Shown: in pieces, positions 26,647 through 35,674 of the stretch | Layout of the letters: each line of letters opens with the position of its first letter | Position numbering within the stretch: the stretch's first letter is position 1 | Source of the DNA: an uncultured Candidatus Binatia bacterium | GTDB taxonomy: Bacteria; Desulfobacterota; Binatia; Bin18 | Direction: 5' to 3' | NCBI GenBank assembly: GCA_958296235.1 | Contig: OY282457.1 | Coordinates: forward strand, 4,211,338-4,275,337 | Length of the DNA: 64,000 nucleotides | Program-made: the position numbers and the translations under genes | Notes under the pieces: model-generated | What the model saw: only the letters and a program-made list of their open reading frames with translations | Database searches by the model: none | What the model was told of the DNA's origin: nothing

Positions 26647-26736
26647 ATGAAGAATCTCCTCGCCCTTCTGGTTCTATGCTTCCGCCCGCGACACCTGCCC
26701 TCTATGCGAGAGGCAGGGATAATAATATAACATGGT

Positions 26737-26765
26737 TTGACAGTGTGCGACCAAAAAAATATAGA
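26737..26765 (+). promoter_or_regulatory. Sigma70-type promoter
   Basis: A perfect -35 TTGACA is followed after 17 bp by TATAGA, a 4-of-6 match to the -10 consensus. The region is AT-rich and lies about 85 bp upstream of the lipoprotein start at 26850. It also faces away from the minus-strand operon at 26646. Confidence 0.65.
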
Positions 26766-26849
26766 GTAATGCTTCCGAGTATGCTATAGTAGAGGACCGT
26801 TACTTTTGTAGAGGATGCAAGGACCCGAGCGGTCCTGTTCGGAAAAACC

Positions 26850-27266
26850 TTGAAAATTCTTTTGACGATTCTGGTTGGCTGCGCCCTGGCCGGATGTGTG
26901 AGTCGCCCGACAAAACCCCTGGTTTTGACTGAACAGGTGGGGGCGATTCCGGTCGAATTCACGACGACGAATTGCACGATTCCTATTCTTGATTCTCCGC
27001 CCGCGTTAGCCCATGAGGTGATCGCCCGCGTGAAAACGTATGGTAATCCGGGTACGGGCATGGAAGCCATGCAGACTGCGCTGCACCGCGAGGCGTGTTC
27101 GATAGGGGCGCAGGCCATTGTCCTGCAACGAGTGAAAGCTGGAGAATTCCAGGACGAAGTCACGGTGGCGCACGTCGGGGCGAGTACGGCCCGAGACTAT
27201 CGAAGCCGGGCAGACTACGAATTCCAACTGGTTGGCCTGGCCATTCGCTATAAACAACAAAACTGA
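26850..27266 (+). CDS. Small predicted lipoprotein
   Basis: A 138-residue protein with a type II signal peptide: MKILLTILVGCALAGC, with lipobox LAGC and cysteine at 16. The mature part is unremarkable and contains IGAQAIVLQRVKAGEF and a few cysteines (NCTIP, EACSIG). The start codon is a TTG. It could sit on the outer membrane. It is preceded by a strong promoter and followed after 145 bp by the YCF48-like gene. Confidence 0.75.
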   Translation: MKILLTILVGCALAGCVSRPTKPLVLTEQVGAIPVEFTTTNCTIPILDSPPALAHEVIARVKTYGNPGTGMEAMQTALHREACSIGAQAIVLQRVKAGEFQDEVTVAHVGASTARDYRSRADYEFQLVGLAIRYKQQN

Positions 27267-27410
27267 ACCGGAAACAGCTTCAATCATCCTGGTGAAGCGG
27301 CCCCTAAGGGGTCCCTTGACAGTTCCGCCCGTACTTCATAAGTAAGGGTGCTTAATCTCAGGGTCTGACAGACGACAACACTTCCCCAGCCTGAGTAAGG
27401 AGAGAAAATC

Positions 27411-28646
27411 TTGAAAAGACAAATGTATTTGGTGTGGCGGCAGGCGGCTTGGCGCGTTCTGGCCGCCGCCCTCTTTACGCTGTCTGCTTGTGTTGAAGCA
27501 GCCGACGAAGAGGTGCTGCGCGAACTCAACGAAATGGGAGCGTCCAAGGGGAATGTGTTTCCTGACCGCGAAGATTTCTATGACGCCTTTGTCCTTGACG
27601 CCAATAATGCCTGGGTCGCCGGCGGGCGGGGGCTTATTCTGCATGTGACCAATAACGGACAAGACTTTGCCATGCTGGAGACCGGGGTCCAAAAGGCAAT
27701 CTACGAGATTGATTTTGCGACTGCTCAGGACGGGATTGCCGTTGGACAGGATGGGGTCGTCCTCAAGACCAGCGACGGCGGAAAAGCCTGGAATAAAATT
27801 CCAATAGAATTGCCCCTTCAAGACTGGCAGGTGGCCCAGCCGCACTATTTTGCGGTCAGCCGTGGCGCGGACGCGCAACACATTTGGGCCGTCGGTCCGG
27901 TCGGCGCGATTATCCGTTCCCAAGACGGCGGACAGACCTGGGAAAATCTCTCGCTGTGGTGCAATTTGAGCTTCGATAATTTTGCAACGTCGGACCCGGC
28001 GGATGATCCTGAGTCAACCCTGCGGCTGAACCCGTGTGATGTAACGCTGAACGGCGTGTCGTTCCCCACCAATACGGATGGCTGGGTCACTGGTGAATTT
28101 GGGATTATTTTGCGCACCCAAGATGGTGGTGTCACCTGGCAGCGGCAACGCAATGTGCACAACCTGCCGAAATACACCCGCCCGGAACTCTCCGAAGAGG
28201 AAGCGATACGGCAGCGTATCCCCCCTCTCTATATTGAAGACCTCTTCCTGATTGATGTGGATTTTCGGAACGCTCAGGAAGGGTATGTCACCGGGGAGAG
28301 TGGCACGTTGTTACAAACAACAGATGCGGGGGAGACCTGGACCAATATTCCAAGCGGGAGTTTTAATACGCTCCTATCCGTTACCGCCGCTCCAGATAAC
28401 AACCGCAACGACTTCGCGACCGGCGTCCTTGGCACGATGGCCTCGGCCACAAGCGATGCCTGGCAGCTTGACGATGATGTCCGTCAGCATGTGTTGACGT
28501 GGATTCGCACGGCGTCTTTTGCTGCGGATGGGCAGTTTGGCGTTGCGTGTGGAGGGAAGGGCACGGTCCTGGTCACTGCTGACGGTGGCAAGAGTTGGGC
28601 CGCCACGGATAAGGCCAAGCTGTATGCAGCGAACCCGTCCCTCTAA
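27411..28646 (+). CDS. YCF48-like BNR-repeat exported protein
   Basis: A 411-residue protein with an N-terminal hydrophobic segment (residues about 10-28) and repeated BNR/Asp-box motifs: SDGGKAWNKI, QDGGQTWENL, QDGGVTWQRQ, DAGETWTNI and ADGGKSWAAT. YCF48/HCF136-like beta-propellers chaperone membrane protein assembly. In bacteria they often stand beside an RND pump and DUF1302/DUF1329 genes, as here. The start TTG follows AAGGAGAG at good distance; ATG at 27423 is an alternative. Periplasmic location is expected. Confidence 0.82.
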   Translation: MKRQMYLVWRQAAWRVLAAALFTLSACVEAADEEVLRELNEMGASKGNVFPDREDFYDAFVLDANNAWVAGGRGLILHVTNNGQDFAMLETGVQKAIYEIDFATAQDGIAVGQDGVVLKTSDGGKAWNKIPIELPLQDWQVAQPHYFAVSRGADAQHIWAVGPVGAIIRSQDGGQTWENLSLWCNLSFDNFATSDPADDPESTLRLNPCDVTLNGVSFPTNTDGWVTGEFGIILRTQDGGVTWQRQRNVHNLPKYTRPELSEEEAIRQRIPPLYIEDLFLIDVDFRNAQEGYVTGESGTLLQTTDAGETWTNIPSGSFNTLLSVTAAPDNNRNDFATGVLGTMASATSDAWQLDDDVRQHVLTWIRTASFAADGQFGVACGGKGTVLVTADGGKSWAATDKAKLYAANPSL

Positions 28647-28751
28647 GGTCCGTATCTATCAGCCCAACGGCGCTGTCATGACTGACATGCCTGTAAACAG
28701 CACAAATTACTCACACACTACTACGCCCTTGCCCGCGTAAGGAGAAATAGC

Positions 28752-31175
28752 ATGGCTCACACTCCCCCAGGTCAACAAAAAGGCTTCGCTGACCGCGTGA
28801 TTGAAGCCTATCTGGCGGTTCTCTGGCGACACCGTATTGCGTATCTCGTGGCTTTGGCGATTGCGACGGCCATGTGGGGCTATCAGGCCAGCAAGGTCGA
28901 AATGTACAGCCAGTTTGCCGACCTTCTGCCCCAAGGCCATTCCTATATCCAAGCCTATAACCAGCATCGGTCGACCTTTGGCGGGGCCAATATCGTGACG
29001 GCGGTTCTCCAGGTGGAGGAAGGTGATATTTTTACCCAAGGAAACCTGGAAAAGGTTCGTTACCTCACGGACCAACTCGACCAGATCAACGGTGTGGACC
29101 ATAACCAGGTGGCTTCGCTCTCTCACGTCAAAATCCGTAATATCAAGACCTTGCCGGGCGGCATGGTCCGCTCGTATCCGGTGCTTCCCGTTGACGTACC
29201 GGACGATCCGCATGAACTCAGCGCGCTGAAGTTCGAGATGTTCAATAACGATATCGTTATGAACAAATACGTCTCGGAAGACGGCAAAGCTGCGCTCGTT
29301 CTTGCCGGATTTAACGAAGACCGCTTGGATTACCGGGAAATTCAACGCGAGATCACGCGCATCCGAAGTGAAATAGAAGACGAGAACACAAAAGTGTACG
29401 TCGCTGGCGAGCCGGCCCTCAAAGGCTGGGTCTGGTTTTTCACCGGCGAGCTGTTCATGATTTTCTCCTTTACCGGAATAATGGTCTTTCTTGCGCTGAT
29501 TATCTATTTTCGGCGGGCCTACGGGGTGCTTGTGCCGTTGATTGGCGCAGCCATCCAGACGGTATGGGGCCTGGGCTGGGTCGGCTGGTGGGGCTTTAAT
29601 CTGGACCCGCTTATCCTGGTGATCCCGCTGCTGATCACGGCCCGCTCAGTCAGCCATGCGGTGCAGATGATTGAGCGCTATTTTGAAGAACTCGAAGTCT
29701 CGCAAGACCAGGAGAAAGCGGCCTTTACTTGCTTGAGCGATTTGTTCTTGCCGGGTGTGACGGGTGTCATCAGCGATGCCGGTGGGATTCTCGTTCTGTC
29801 CGTTGCCACCATTCCGCTGATTGAGAAGCTTGCCTATTACGGCAGTTTCTGGGCCTTTGCCAACATCTTCTGTATTACCCACACCATGCCCATACTGCTG
29901 TCATATTTTCCGACCCCAAAGACAACGGAACATTTTATTCCGCGTTGGATGGAGGTCACGCTGACCACAGTCGGCAATGTTGCCACCGGACCGATCAGCC
30001 GCTGGGTGATTATGGTCGCCGCCGCGGTGACCATCTTCTTTGGCGTGCGGACGGCGATTACGGTACCGATTGGGGAACAGGAAGCCGGCTCTCCGCTGCT
30101 GTGGCAGGATGCCCATTATAATGTGTCCGCACGGACGATTAACGAGCGCTTTGCCGGGGCCAACCAACTGGTGATCTACCTGGAAGGCGAGCGGGAACAT
30201 ATCCTCAAAGAGCCGCATGTGCTTGATACTCTTGAGGAAATGCGCCGCTACCTGTTGGAGCAGGTTGAGGCGGGGGACACGCGCGAGCTATACACTTTGG
30301 CGCGTAATTTGAACCGCCGCTATCATTACGGCGACCCACGCTGGCAGGTCATCCCGCCTGACAGATCTATCACTGGGAATTTGATTTTCGTGTATGAAGC
30401 CTCAGCTCCCATATCAGGTGTTATTCTTGAGTACACCGATATGGTCTACCAGAACGGCCAGTTTGTCGTGTTCTATAAGGACGTGAAAGGCGATACCGTT
30501 CGCGAGGCGATCGCCCGGGCCAAGAAATTCATGGCTGAACATCCCATTGAAGGGGTGAGTCTGCGCTTGGCCGGTGGATTTATCGGCACGACGGCTGCAC
30601 TGAATGAGGAGATTGATCGATCCGAGAAGCAGGCCGCCATGCTCGTCATTATGACCGTTTACACCCTTGTCCTTTTGAGCTACGGTTCCCTGATTGCAGC
30701 AACCCTGGTGATGCTCGCGCTCGTTGCCGCGGGGGTGGCCAGTTATATGTACGTCTCCTTTATGGGCATCGGTATTAATATCAACTCGCTGCCGGTGACC
30801 GCGGTGGGGATGGGCATTGGAGTGGACTATATCTTATACGTCGTTGACCGGATTCGACTCGAAGTCCCGCGGGCAGGGGGCGACCTGATTGCAGGAATTA
30901 AAAAAACGGTGTCAACAACGGGTATGGCTGTAACCTTTACCGCTACGACGATGATTGCCGGTGTGATTCCGTGGTATTTCCTGTCGAGTTTGCGCTTCTC
31001 CGCGGAGATGGCCCTACTCTTGGCCATTTTGCTGGTCACGCACTGGTTGTCTGCACTCACTATGATTCCGGCCATGATTGCCATTGTGAAGCCGAAGTTT
31101 GTTGTTGGGCAGCCTGTGCAGGTTGAGGAAGAACAGCCAATGATGGCGGAGCCCAGCCCGCAGCCAACGAGCTGA
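28752..31175 (+). CDS. RND/MMPL-family exporter
   Basis: An 807-residue two-bundle RND (MMPL/HpnN-like) protein. There is a first membrane helix at about residues 34-54, a large periplasmic loop, a five-helix bundle (VWFFTGELFMIFSFTGIMVF onward), a second loop and a second bundle with the D-Y pair in GVDYILYVVDRI. Proteins of this type move lipids, hopanoids or siderophores using the proton gradient. It starts 105 bp after the YCF48 gene, with a GGAG ribosome site, and precedes the DUF1302 barrel. Confidence 0.88.
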   Translation: MAHTPPGQQKGFADRVIEAYLAVLWRHRIAYLVALAIATAMWGYQASKVEMYSQFADLLPQGHSYIQAYNQHRSTFGGANIVTAVLQVEEGDIFTQGNLEKVRYLTDQLDQINGVDHNQVASLSHVKIRNIKTLPGGMVRSYPVLPVDVPDDPHELSALKFEMFNNDIVMNKYVSEDGKAALVLAGFNEDRLDYREIQREITRIRSEIEDENTKVYVAGEPALKGWVWFFTGELFMIFSFTGIMVFLALIIYFRRAYGVLVPLIGAAIQTVWGLGWVGWWGFNLDPLILVIPLLITARSVSHAVQMIERYFEELEVSQDQEKAAFTCLSDLFLPGVTGVISDAGGILVLSVATIPLIEKLAYYGSFWAFANIFCITHTMPILLSYFPTPKTTEHFIPRWMEVTLTTVGNVATGPISRWVIMVAAAVTIFFGVRTAITVPIGEQEAGSPLLWQDAHYNVSARTINERFAGANQLVIYLEGEREHILKEPHVLDTLEEMRRYLLEQVEAGDTRELYTLARNLNRRYHYGDPRWQVIPPDRSITGNLIFVYEASAPISGVILEYTDMVYQNGQFVVFYKDVKGDTVREAIARAKKFMAEHPIEGVSLRLAGGFIGTTAALNEEIDRSEKQAAMLVIMTVYTLVLLSYGSLIAATLVMLALVAAGVASYMYVSFMGIGININSLPVTAVGMGIGVDYILYVVDRIRLEVPRAGGDLIAGIKKTVSTTGMAVTFTATTMIAGVIPWYFLSSLRFSAEMALLLAILLVTHWLSALTMIPAMIAIVKPKFVVGQPVQVEEEQPMMAEPSPQPTS

Positions 31176-31270
31176 TAAAAGTTTGAGGGATTGTTGTGAC
31201 AAATGGCCCCTCTGGGGGTAGTAAAGATTTTCCCTTCGTGAGGGCGAAGGGCAAGGAAGGAGACCTCGTT

Positions 31271-33439
31271 ATGAAACGAGCAGGGAGAGGGAAGCTGGCC
31301 GGACTCTGGCTAATTATGACAGCCATCGGTCTGAGTATGGCGCTCGCGGTTCCGTCTGCGGACGCCGCCGGAAGGGGCGATAAAGGACTCCTGGATAGTT
31401 TCGACAGAATGGCCATCCACGGCTACGTGGATAACTTCTCCATTCTGCGGAGCGATACCTTCAAGACCGACTATCACGTCGCGTCGTCCCGCTATCGGGC
31501 CAGCATACAGTTGGCCGGCCCCCTGTACGCAATGCAGAACTACTTCGACCGCTTCGAGTATTTCATCGAGTTGCGGCCTCAGTACGAGTCGATCTACGAC
31601 ATAGACGACAAATTCGGAAACGGCCGGAAGGGCGAGAACAAGCGGTTCGTTTCCGGGCGTTCCGGTTATCCCAATGCGGGCAATCAGGGATTCCTGAGAG
31701 CCTTCGGACTTAATCCGGGCCATTTTGGCGCATTCTGGCCGAAGGAGCCTGCGGCTGGTCCAGACGGTGCCGTCGAGTTCATGCACGCTCTGGTCCCGGG
31801 TTCGAAGTACGGAGTAGCCGGCCGCGATATCGATTCGCGCAGCAGAGGGTACTACGGCTTGGACGCCAGCCAGAACGACCTGCGTTTCGGCATGACCCGT
31901 GAGACCAATATGGACCTGTACTATCCCGTGCGTGAGGCGTACTTCGACTTCTTCTGGAAGGGCCTCGGCGGTCGTAACTGGCTGCGTATCGGGAAGCAGC
32001 AGCATGTGTGGGGCAAGGCCGACTTCTTCCGTTTGCAGGATATCGTGAACCCGGTCGACTTCGGCGACCACTTCTTCATTGATCTGTTTGACGATACGCG
32101 CGTGCCGCTGTGGTCAGCCCTGTTCGAGCACCGCTTCGGCAACATCGGTCCCCTGCGCGACGTGGCCGGCAGTGTCGTATATGTCTTTGATCGCCACACG
32201 CCGACCGGCCTCGGCCATCCGGCCCAGCCGTGGGCCACGGGCTTCGGACGAACGATCGACGGGTTCGTGTTCGGGAACGACCTGTTTGCAACTGCCCTTT
32301 TCCCCGGCACGGCCGACGACCCGACTATGGCAACCGAGGGCAGACCGTATCTCCCGTTCAAGAATATGGCGCTGTACAAGAACCGCGCTCCGCACTGGAA
32401 CCTGAAGAACGGCGGTATCGGCATGCGCTGGGAAGCCACGGTCGGCAACCTGCGTATACAGCTCACCGACTATTTCGCTTTTCCCGACTTGCCCGTGACC
32501 GGCTGGGACCGCCTTAACATCCTTAACACTCTGGACTGTACGACGGATGGAAATGGGAACAGCATTATGCCTGCCGACCGGAATGAGGGGCCCATCACGG
32601 CGGAACAATTGGCAGAAGCCGGAGACCCCAAGAAATTCCACAAGGTCGGTGGCACGGTCGCTAACGGCGGTGCCCAAATAGTCGGCGTCAAGCCGAAGCA
32701 TATCCAGATACGCGAGGCTGGCATTTTCAAAGAAGGGGGGCGAGCATACGGTGTCAAGGCGAAAAACCGCCATGCCCGATATGCGAACTTATGCGGCTTC
32801 GGTGGCTCGCTGGCTGCCAGATATCGCAAGACGAACACGTTGGGTCTGTCGCTTGACTGGTTCGAGCCGTACACCGGATTCGTGGTTCGCTGGGAATCGT
32901 CCTGGACTACCAACGCCCTGTTGAACGACACGGCCAAGATCGACATGATGGGAGACGGCAACGCCTTCAAGTGGGTGTTAGGGATTGACCGACCGACGCT
33001 GATCCGCTGGCTCAATCCGACCCGGAGTTTCTTTCTGAGCGCCCAGGCGTACGGAACCCACTATCCCGACTCGCGGGCTGGCCGCCGCGGTATTGTGAGC
33101 GAAAACAATAACTTCATCTTCACCGTGTTCGCCCAGAACCATTTCATGCGCGACCAACTGGTATACCTGGTCTTTGGCGCGTTCGGCACCGCAGCCCAGG
33201 ACGGCACGACCGGCGGCAATGTCGAGTATCTGATCACCAATAACTGGTCGGTTACGCTCGGTTTCACCGCGTTTCTGGGCGGACGGCATCGCCACGACCT
33301 TGGCGCGTTCGGCGTTTTTACGGGCGACCCGAGTAACCCGTATACGGAAGCCGGCTTCGGCCTGTTCCATATGCAGGCCGGTGGCTCGGAGCGGAACCAG
33401 ATGAACGAGTTCTGGAGCCGAATCCGCTATCGTTTCTAG
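31271..33439 (+). CDS. DUF1302 outer-membrane beta-barrel protein
   Basis: A 722-residue protein with signal peptide (GLWLIMTAIGLSMALAVPSADA) and a body rich in aromatic, alternating strands (for example NLRIQLTDYFAFPDLPV). The last residues RIRYRF end in phenylalanine, a BAM signal of outer-membrane barrels. DUF1302 proteins are such barrels. The ATG at 31271 is chosen for its AAGGAAGGAG site; a frame to 31196 is improbable. It would serve as channel for the RND pump. Confidence 0.85.
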   Translation: MKRAGRGKLAGLWLIMTAIGLSMALAVPSADAAGRGDKGLLDSFDRMAIHGYVDNFSILRSDTFKTDYHVASSRYRASIQLAGPLYAMQNYFDRFEYFIELRPQYESIYDIDDKFGNGRKGENKRFVSGRSGYPNAGNQGFLRAFGLNPGHFGAFWPKEPAAGPDGAVEFMHALVPGSKYGVAGRDIDSRSRGYYGLDASQNDLRFGMTRETNMDLYYPVREAYFDFFWKGLGGRNWLRIGKQQHVWGKADFFRLQDIVNPVDFGDHFFIDLFDDTRVPLWSALFEHRFGNIGPLRDVAGSVVYVFDRHTPTGLGHPAQPWATGFGRTIDGFVFGNDLFATALFPGTADDPTMATEGRPYLPFKNMALYKNRAPHWNLKNGGIGMRWEATVGNLRIQLTDYFAFPDLPVTGWDRLNILNTLDCTTDGNGNSIMPADRNEGPITAEQLAEAGDPKKFHKVGGTVANGGAQIVGVKPKHIQIREAGIFKEGGRAYGVKAKNRHARYANLCGFGGSLAARYRKTNTLGLSLDWFEPYTGFVVRWESSWTTNALLNDTAKIDMMGDGNAFKWVLGIDRPTLIRWLNPTRSFFLSAQAYGTHYPDSRAGRRGIVSENNNFIFTVFAQNHFMRDQLVYLVFGAFGTAAQDGTTGGNVEYLITNNWSVTLGFTAFLGGRHRHDLGAFGVFTGDPSNPYTEAGFGLFHMQAGGSERNQMNEFWSRIRYRF

Positions 33440-33447
33440 TCATCATT

Positions 33448-33470
33448 CCCTCCCCCCTTGAGGGGGAGGG
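33448..33470. repeat. GC-rich hairpin after the DUF1302 gene
   Basis: CCCTCCCCC pairs with GGGGGAGGG over a 5-nt loop. It resembles the repeat at 9976 and could attenuate transcription, though only scattered T follow. Confidence 0.55.
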
Positions 33471-33533
33471 CCAGGGTGGGGGGCTTGTCCTTTCGTTTTG
33501 ACTAACACTAGAAAAATACCTGCTGAGGTATTA

Positions 33534-33562
33534 TTGACTTCCCAAAAACGTCAACCAAAAAT
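33534..33562 (+). promoter_or_regulatory. Weak promoter candidate before the DUF1329 gene
   Basis: TTGACT is separated by 17 bp from AAAAAT, a modest -10 match. The -35 box overlaps an inverted repeat TTGAC-N11-GTCAA, which could be a regulator site. The DUF1329 gene follows at 33593 with a strong AGAGGAGG ribosome site. Confidence 0.3.
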
Positions 33563-33592
33563 AGAGCGGTCAATTTTCTTAGAGGAGGATTT

Positions 33593-35035
33593 ATGAAGCG
33601 ATTCACAGCGTTTTCGTTTCTCGCGGCCTGCAGCCTGTTGTGGGCACAGACCAGCGTGTGGGCCCAGAGCGGTGACCCCACGCAGTATACGCATGACACC
33701 TTTGTCCAATGGTTCAGTCAATCCAAGGATGCTGAGCCGGAATTCAAAGCCGGTGATGTTCTCACCCATGCGGACCTGCCCAAGGTGAAGCCGTTTATGT
33801 TCCCTGGCTACTTCGAGCAGTATGAGAAGTGGAACGACGGCTCGCTCCAGATGGAAGTGGTCGAAACCTATCACGTGAAGGCGCACCAGACGGTGTTGGA
33901 GTGCGACGAGAAATATCAGAAGCAGGTATCCCTCGCCGCTGATGGCGCGCTTGAGAACTACGTCTGTGGCTATCCGTTTGCCAACGACGACATTATGAGC
34001 GAAGCCGACGACAGCGTCGCCGGCCTCAAGGTCGCCTGGAACTATGACAAGCGTTTTTACTGGCGCGGATATTTCGTGGCCAACGCGTTGACCACGTGGC
34101 TGCGCTTCGGTGGGACGCATACCGCCCCCGAGCCTACCAAGCCGCCCGACGCCTGGATTGGTGACGAGGTCGATCTCGACACCGACTGGGAATATGACAC
34201 GGAAAAGATCTATGGCGGCGGCGGTACCTACGAACGCAGCTTGGGGACCTTCTACCACAAGGCGTATCACTCGCAGTTGCCGATGTTCCCCGATAATAAC
34301 TACAACCTGCCGGAGAATGACGACGCCGGAACCGTCCACTGGAAAGAGTTCACCGGTTTTTTCGAGCCGTACGATGTCCGGGGAACGGCCTTTATCATTG
34401 CGCGCTATATTGACCCCCGCCGGACCGATGATGGCTGGGCCTATGTTCCCAGCCTGCGCCGTGTCCGCCGTATTTCGGCTGAGGTGAAGTCTGACTCGCT
34501 GATGGGGACCGAGCATACGCTGGAAGATTTCTACGGCTTCTCGGGGCGTCCGCTTGAGTGGGACTGGAGGTTCTGGGGTAAGAAAAAATTCCTGACCGTT
34601 CATGCCAAAACCAAATGGGATGATGACGGGGTGCGGTACGGCGGACCAGATGGCTGGTTAAATATGGATGTGTGGCAGATCCGTGAACTCTTCGTAGTGG
34701 AACGGATACCGAAAGACCCGCGCCATCCGTACAAGAGCGCCATCATGGCGATCGACCCGGAAACCTGGGAGACCTGGAACCATGTCGCTTTCGACCGGAA
34801 AGGAAAGCTGTGGAAGCTGTGGCAGTGGGGCTACCAGTGGTCTGACGATTCCAAGAGATACAAGTATATGAACGCCAATCGTGGCGCGATTCACTGGCGG
34901 AACGTGGACACGGTCGACATCCAGAACGGTCGCGGCAACCTGTGGCGTGAATACGGCGGCGGTCTGCCCGACTTTTCGATGGACTTCATTAACGGCCTGT
35001 ACGACCTCAACCGTCTGACTGAGCTGCACCGCTAA
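33593..35035 (+). CDS. DUF1329 periplasmic protein (LolB-like)
   Basis: A 480-residue DUF1329 protein with signal peptide (FTAFSFLAACSLLWAQTSVWA). Conserved blocks include AADGALENYVCGYPF, FYHKAYHSQLPMF, PYDVRGTAFIIARYIDPRR and ETWNHVAFDRKGKLWKLW. The fold is LolA/LolB-like, so lipid carriage across the periplasm is the best guess. It lies 154 bp after the DUF1302 barrel. Its paralog at 15239 is similar in layout. Confidence 0.85.
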   Translation: MKRFTAFSFLAACSLLWAQTSVWAQSGDPTQYTHDTFVQWFSQSKDAEPEFKAGDVLTHADLPKVKPFMFPGYFEQYEKWNDGSLQMEVVETYHVKAHQTVLECDEKYQKQVSLAADGALENYVCGYPFANDDIMSEADDSVAGLKVAWNYDKRFYWRGYFVANALTTWLRFGGTHTAPEPTKPPDAWIGDEVDLDTDWEYDTEKIYGGGGTYERSLGTFYHKAYHSQLPMFPDNNYNLPENDDAGTVHWKEFTGFFEPYDVRGTAFIIARYIDPRRTDDGWAYVPSLRRVRRISAEVKSDSLMGTEHTLEDFYGFSGRPLEWDWRFWGKKKFLTVHAKTKWDDDGVRYGGPDGWLNMDVWQIRELFVVERIPKDPRHPYKSAIMAIDPETWETWNHVAFDRKGKLWKLWQWGYQWSDDSKRYKYMNANRGAIHWRNVDTVDIQNGRGNLWREYGGGLPDFSMDFINGLYDLNRLTELHR

Positions 35036-35057
35036 GCAGCCTCAGAAGACATCTCCG

Positions 35058-35081
35058 GGGGGAGCAGATATCTGCTCCCCC
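35058..35081 (+). terminator. Strong hairpin, likely terminator after the DUF1329 gene
   Basis: A perfect 10-bp stem GGGGGAGCAG / CTGCTCCCCC with an ATAT loop starts 22 bp after the stop. Only two T follow, so it is a weak intrinsic terminator or an mRNA-stabilising hairpin. Confidence 0.5.
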
Positions 35082-35166
35082 TTGTGCGTCTCGGTATCCA
35101 ATACGACCGCAAACAGCGGTAGCGCCGGCCTTAACGAGCCGGTGAGGATTGAAACAAACAGACAGC

Positions 35167-35646
35167 ATGAAAAATATCCTGACTATCGTTCTGAGTCTTG
35201 GCGTTGTGTTGACCGTTGGCGACCTCCGGGCAGAAGGAGAGCCGCAACCAACGGCGTCCAAGGCTGCCGCGTATTACGGCTGGCTCGATAAATTTGAAAA
35301 TCCGTCTCACCGACCGGTGACACCGGCCCAGGAGAATGCTGCTGATACGCTGACTGAAAAAAGTCAGTCTGCACAGCCTGCACAGCCTGATATCGCGTCA
35401 GTCAAGATACCCCCCTCGACAGAGAGCGGAAGCGCTGCGGTTTCCGACGCTATTGCCGAGGAGGAAACCGCAGCGCCGGGTGAAGGCCTGGGCTGCTATT
35501 ACCATCGTGCCTACTATTCCCACTTACCCATGTTCAAAGATGACGTGTATTCACTGCGCGGTTCCTTTGACGTAGCGGAAACCTTTCATAAGCCCTCTGA
35601 AGACGTTATCTCTGTGCCCCCTGAGCAGGTGACGCAGACGGAATAG
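35167..35646 (+). CDS. Small exported protein carrying a DUF1329-like motif
   Basis: A roughly 159-residue protein with a signal peptide (MKNILTIVLSLGVVLTVGDL, then RAEGE) and a low-complexity linker. Near its C-terminus it has CYYHRAYYSHLPMFKDDVYSL, closely similar to FYHKAYHSQLPMFPDNNYNL of the DUF1329 protein just upstream. It contains no other part of that domain. A frame to 35149 (TTG) exists; the ATG at 35167 fits the signal peptide. It may be a domain fragment or a partner that mimics a DUF1329 surface. Confidence 0.65.
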   Translation: MKNILTIVLSLGVVLTVGDLRAEGEPQPTASKAAAYYGWLDKFENPSHRPVTPAQENAADTLTEKSQSAQPAQPDIASVKIPPSTESGSAAVSDAIAEEETAAPGEGLGCYYHRAYYSHLPMFKDDVYSLRGSFDVAETFHKPSEDVISVPPEQVTQTE

Positions 35647-35674
35647 TCTGTCTCGCCGGGCTGAACCCTTCCTC

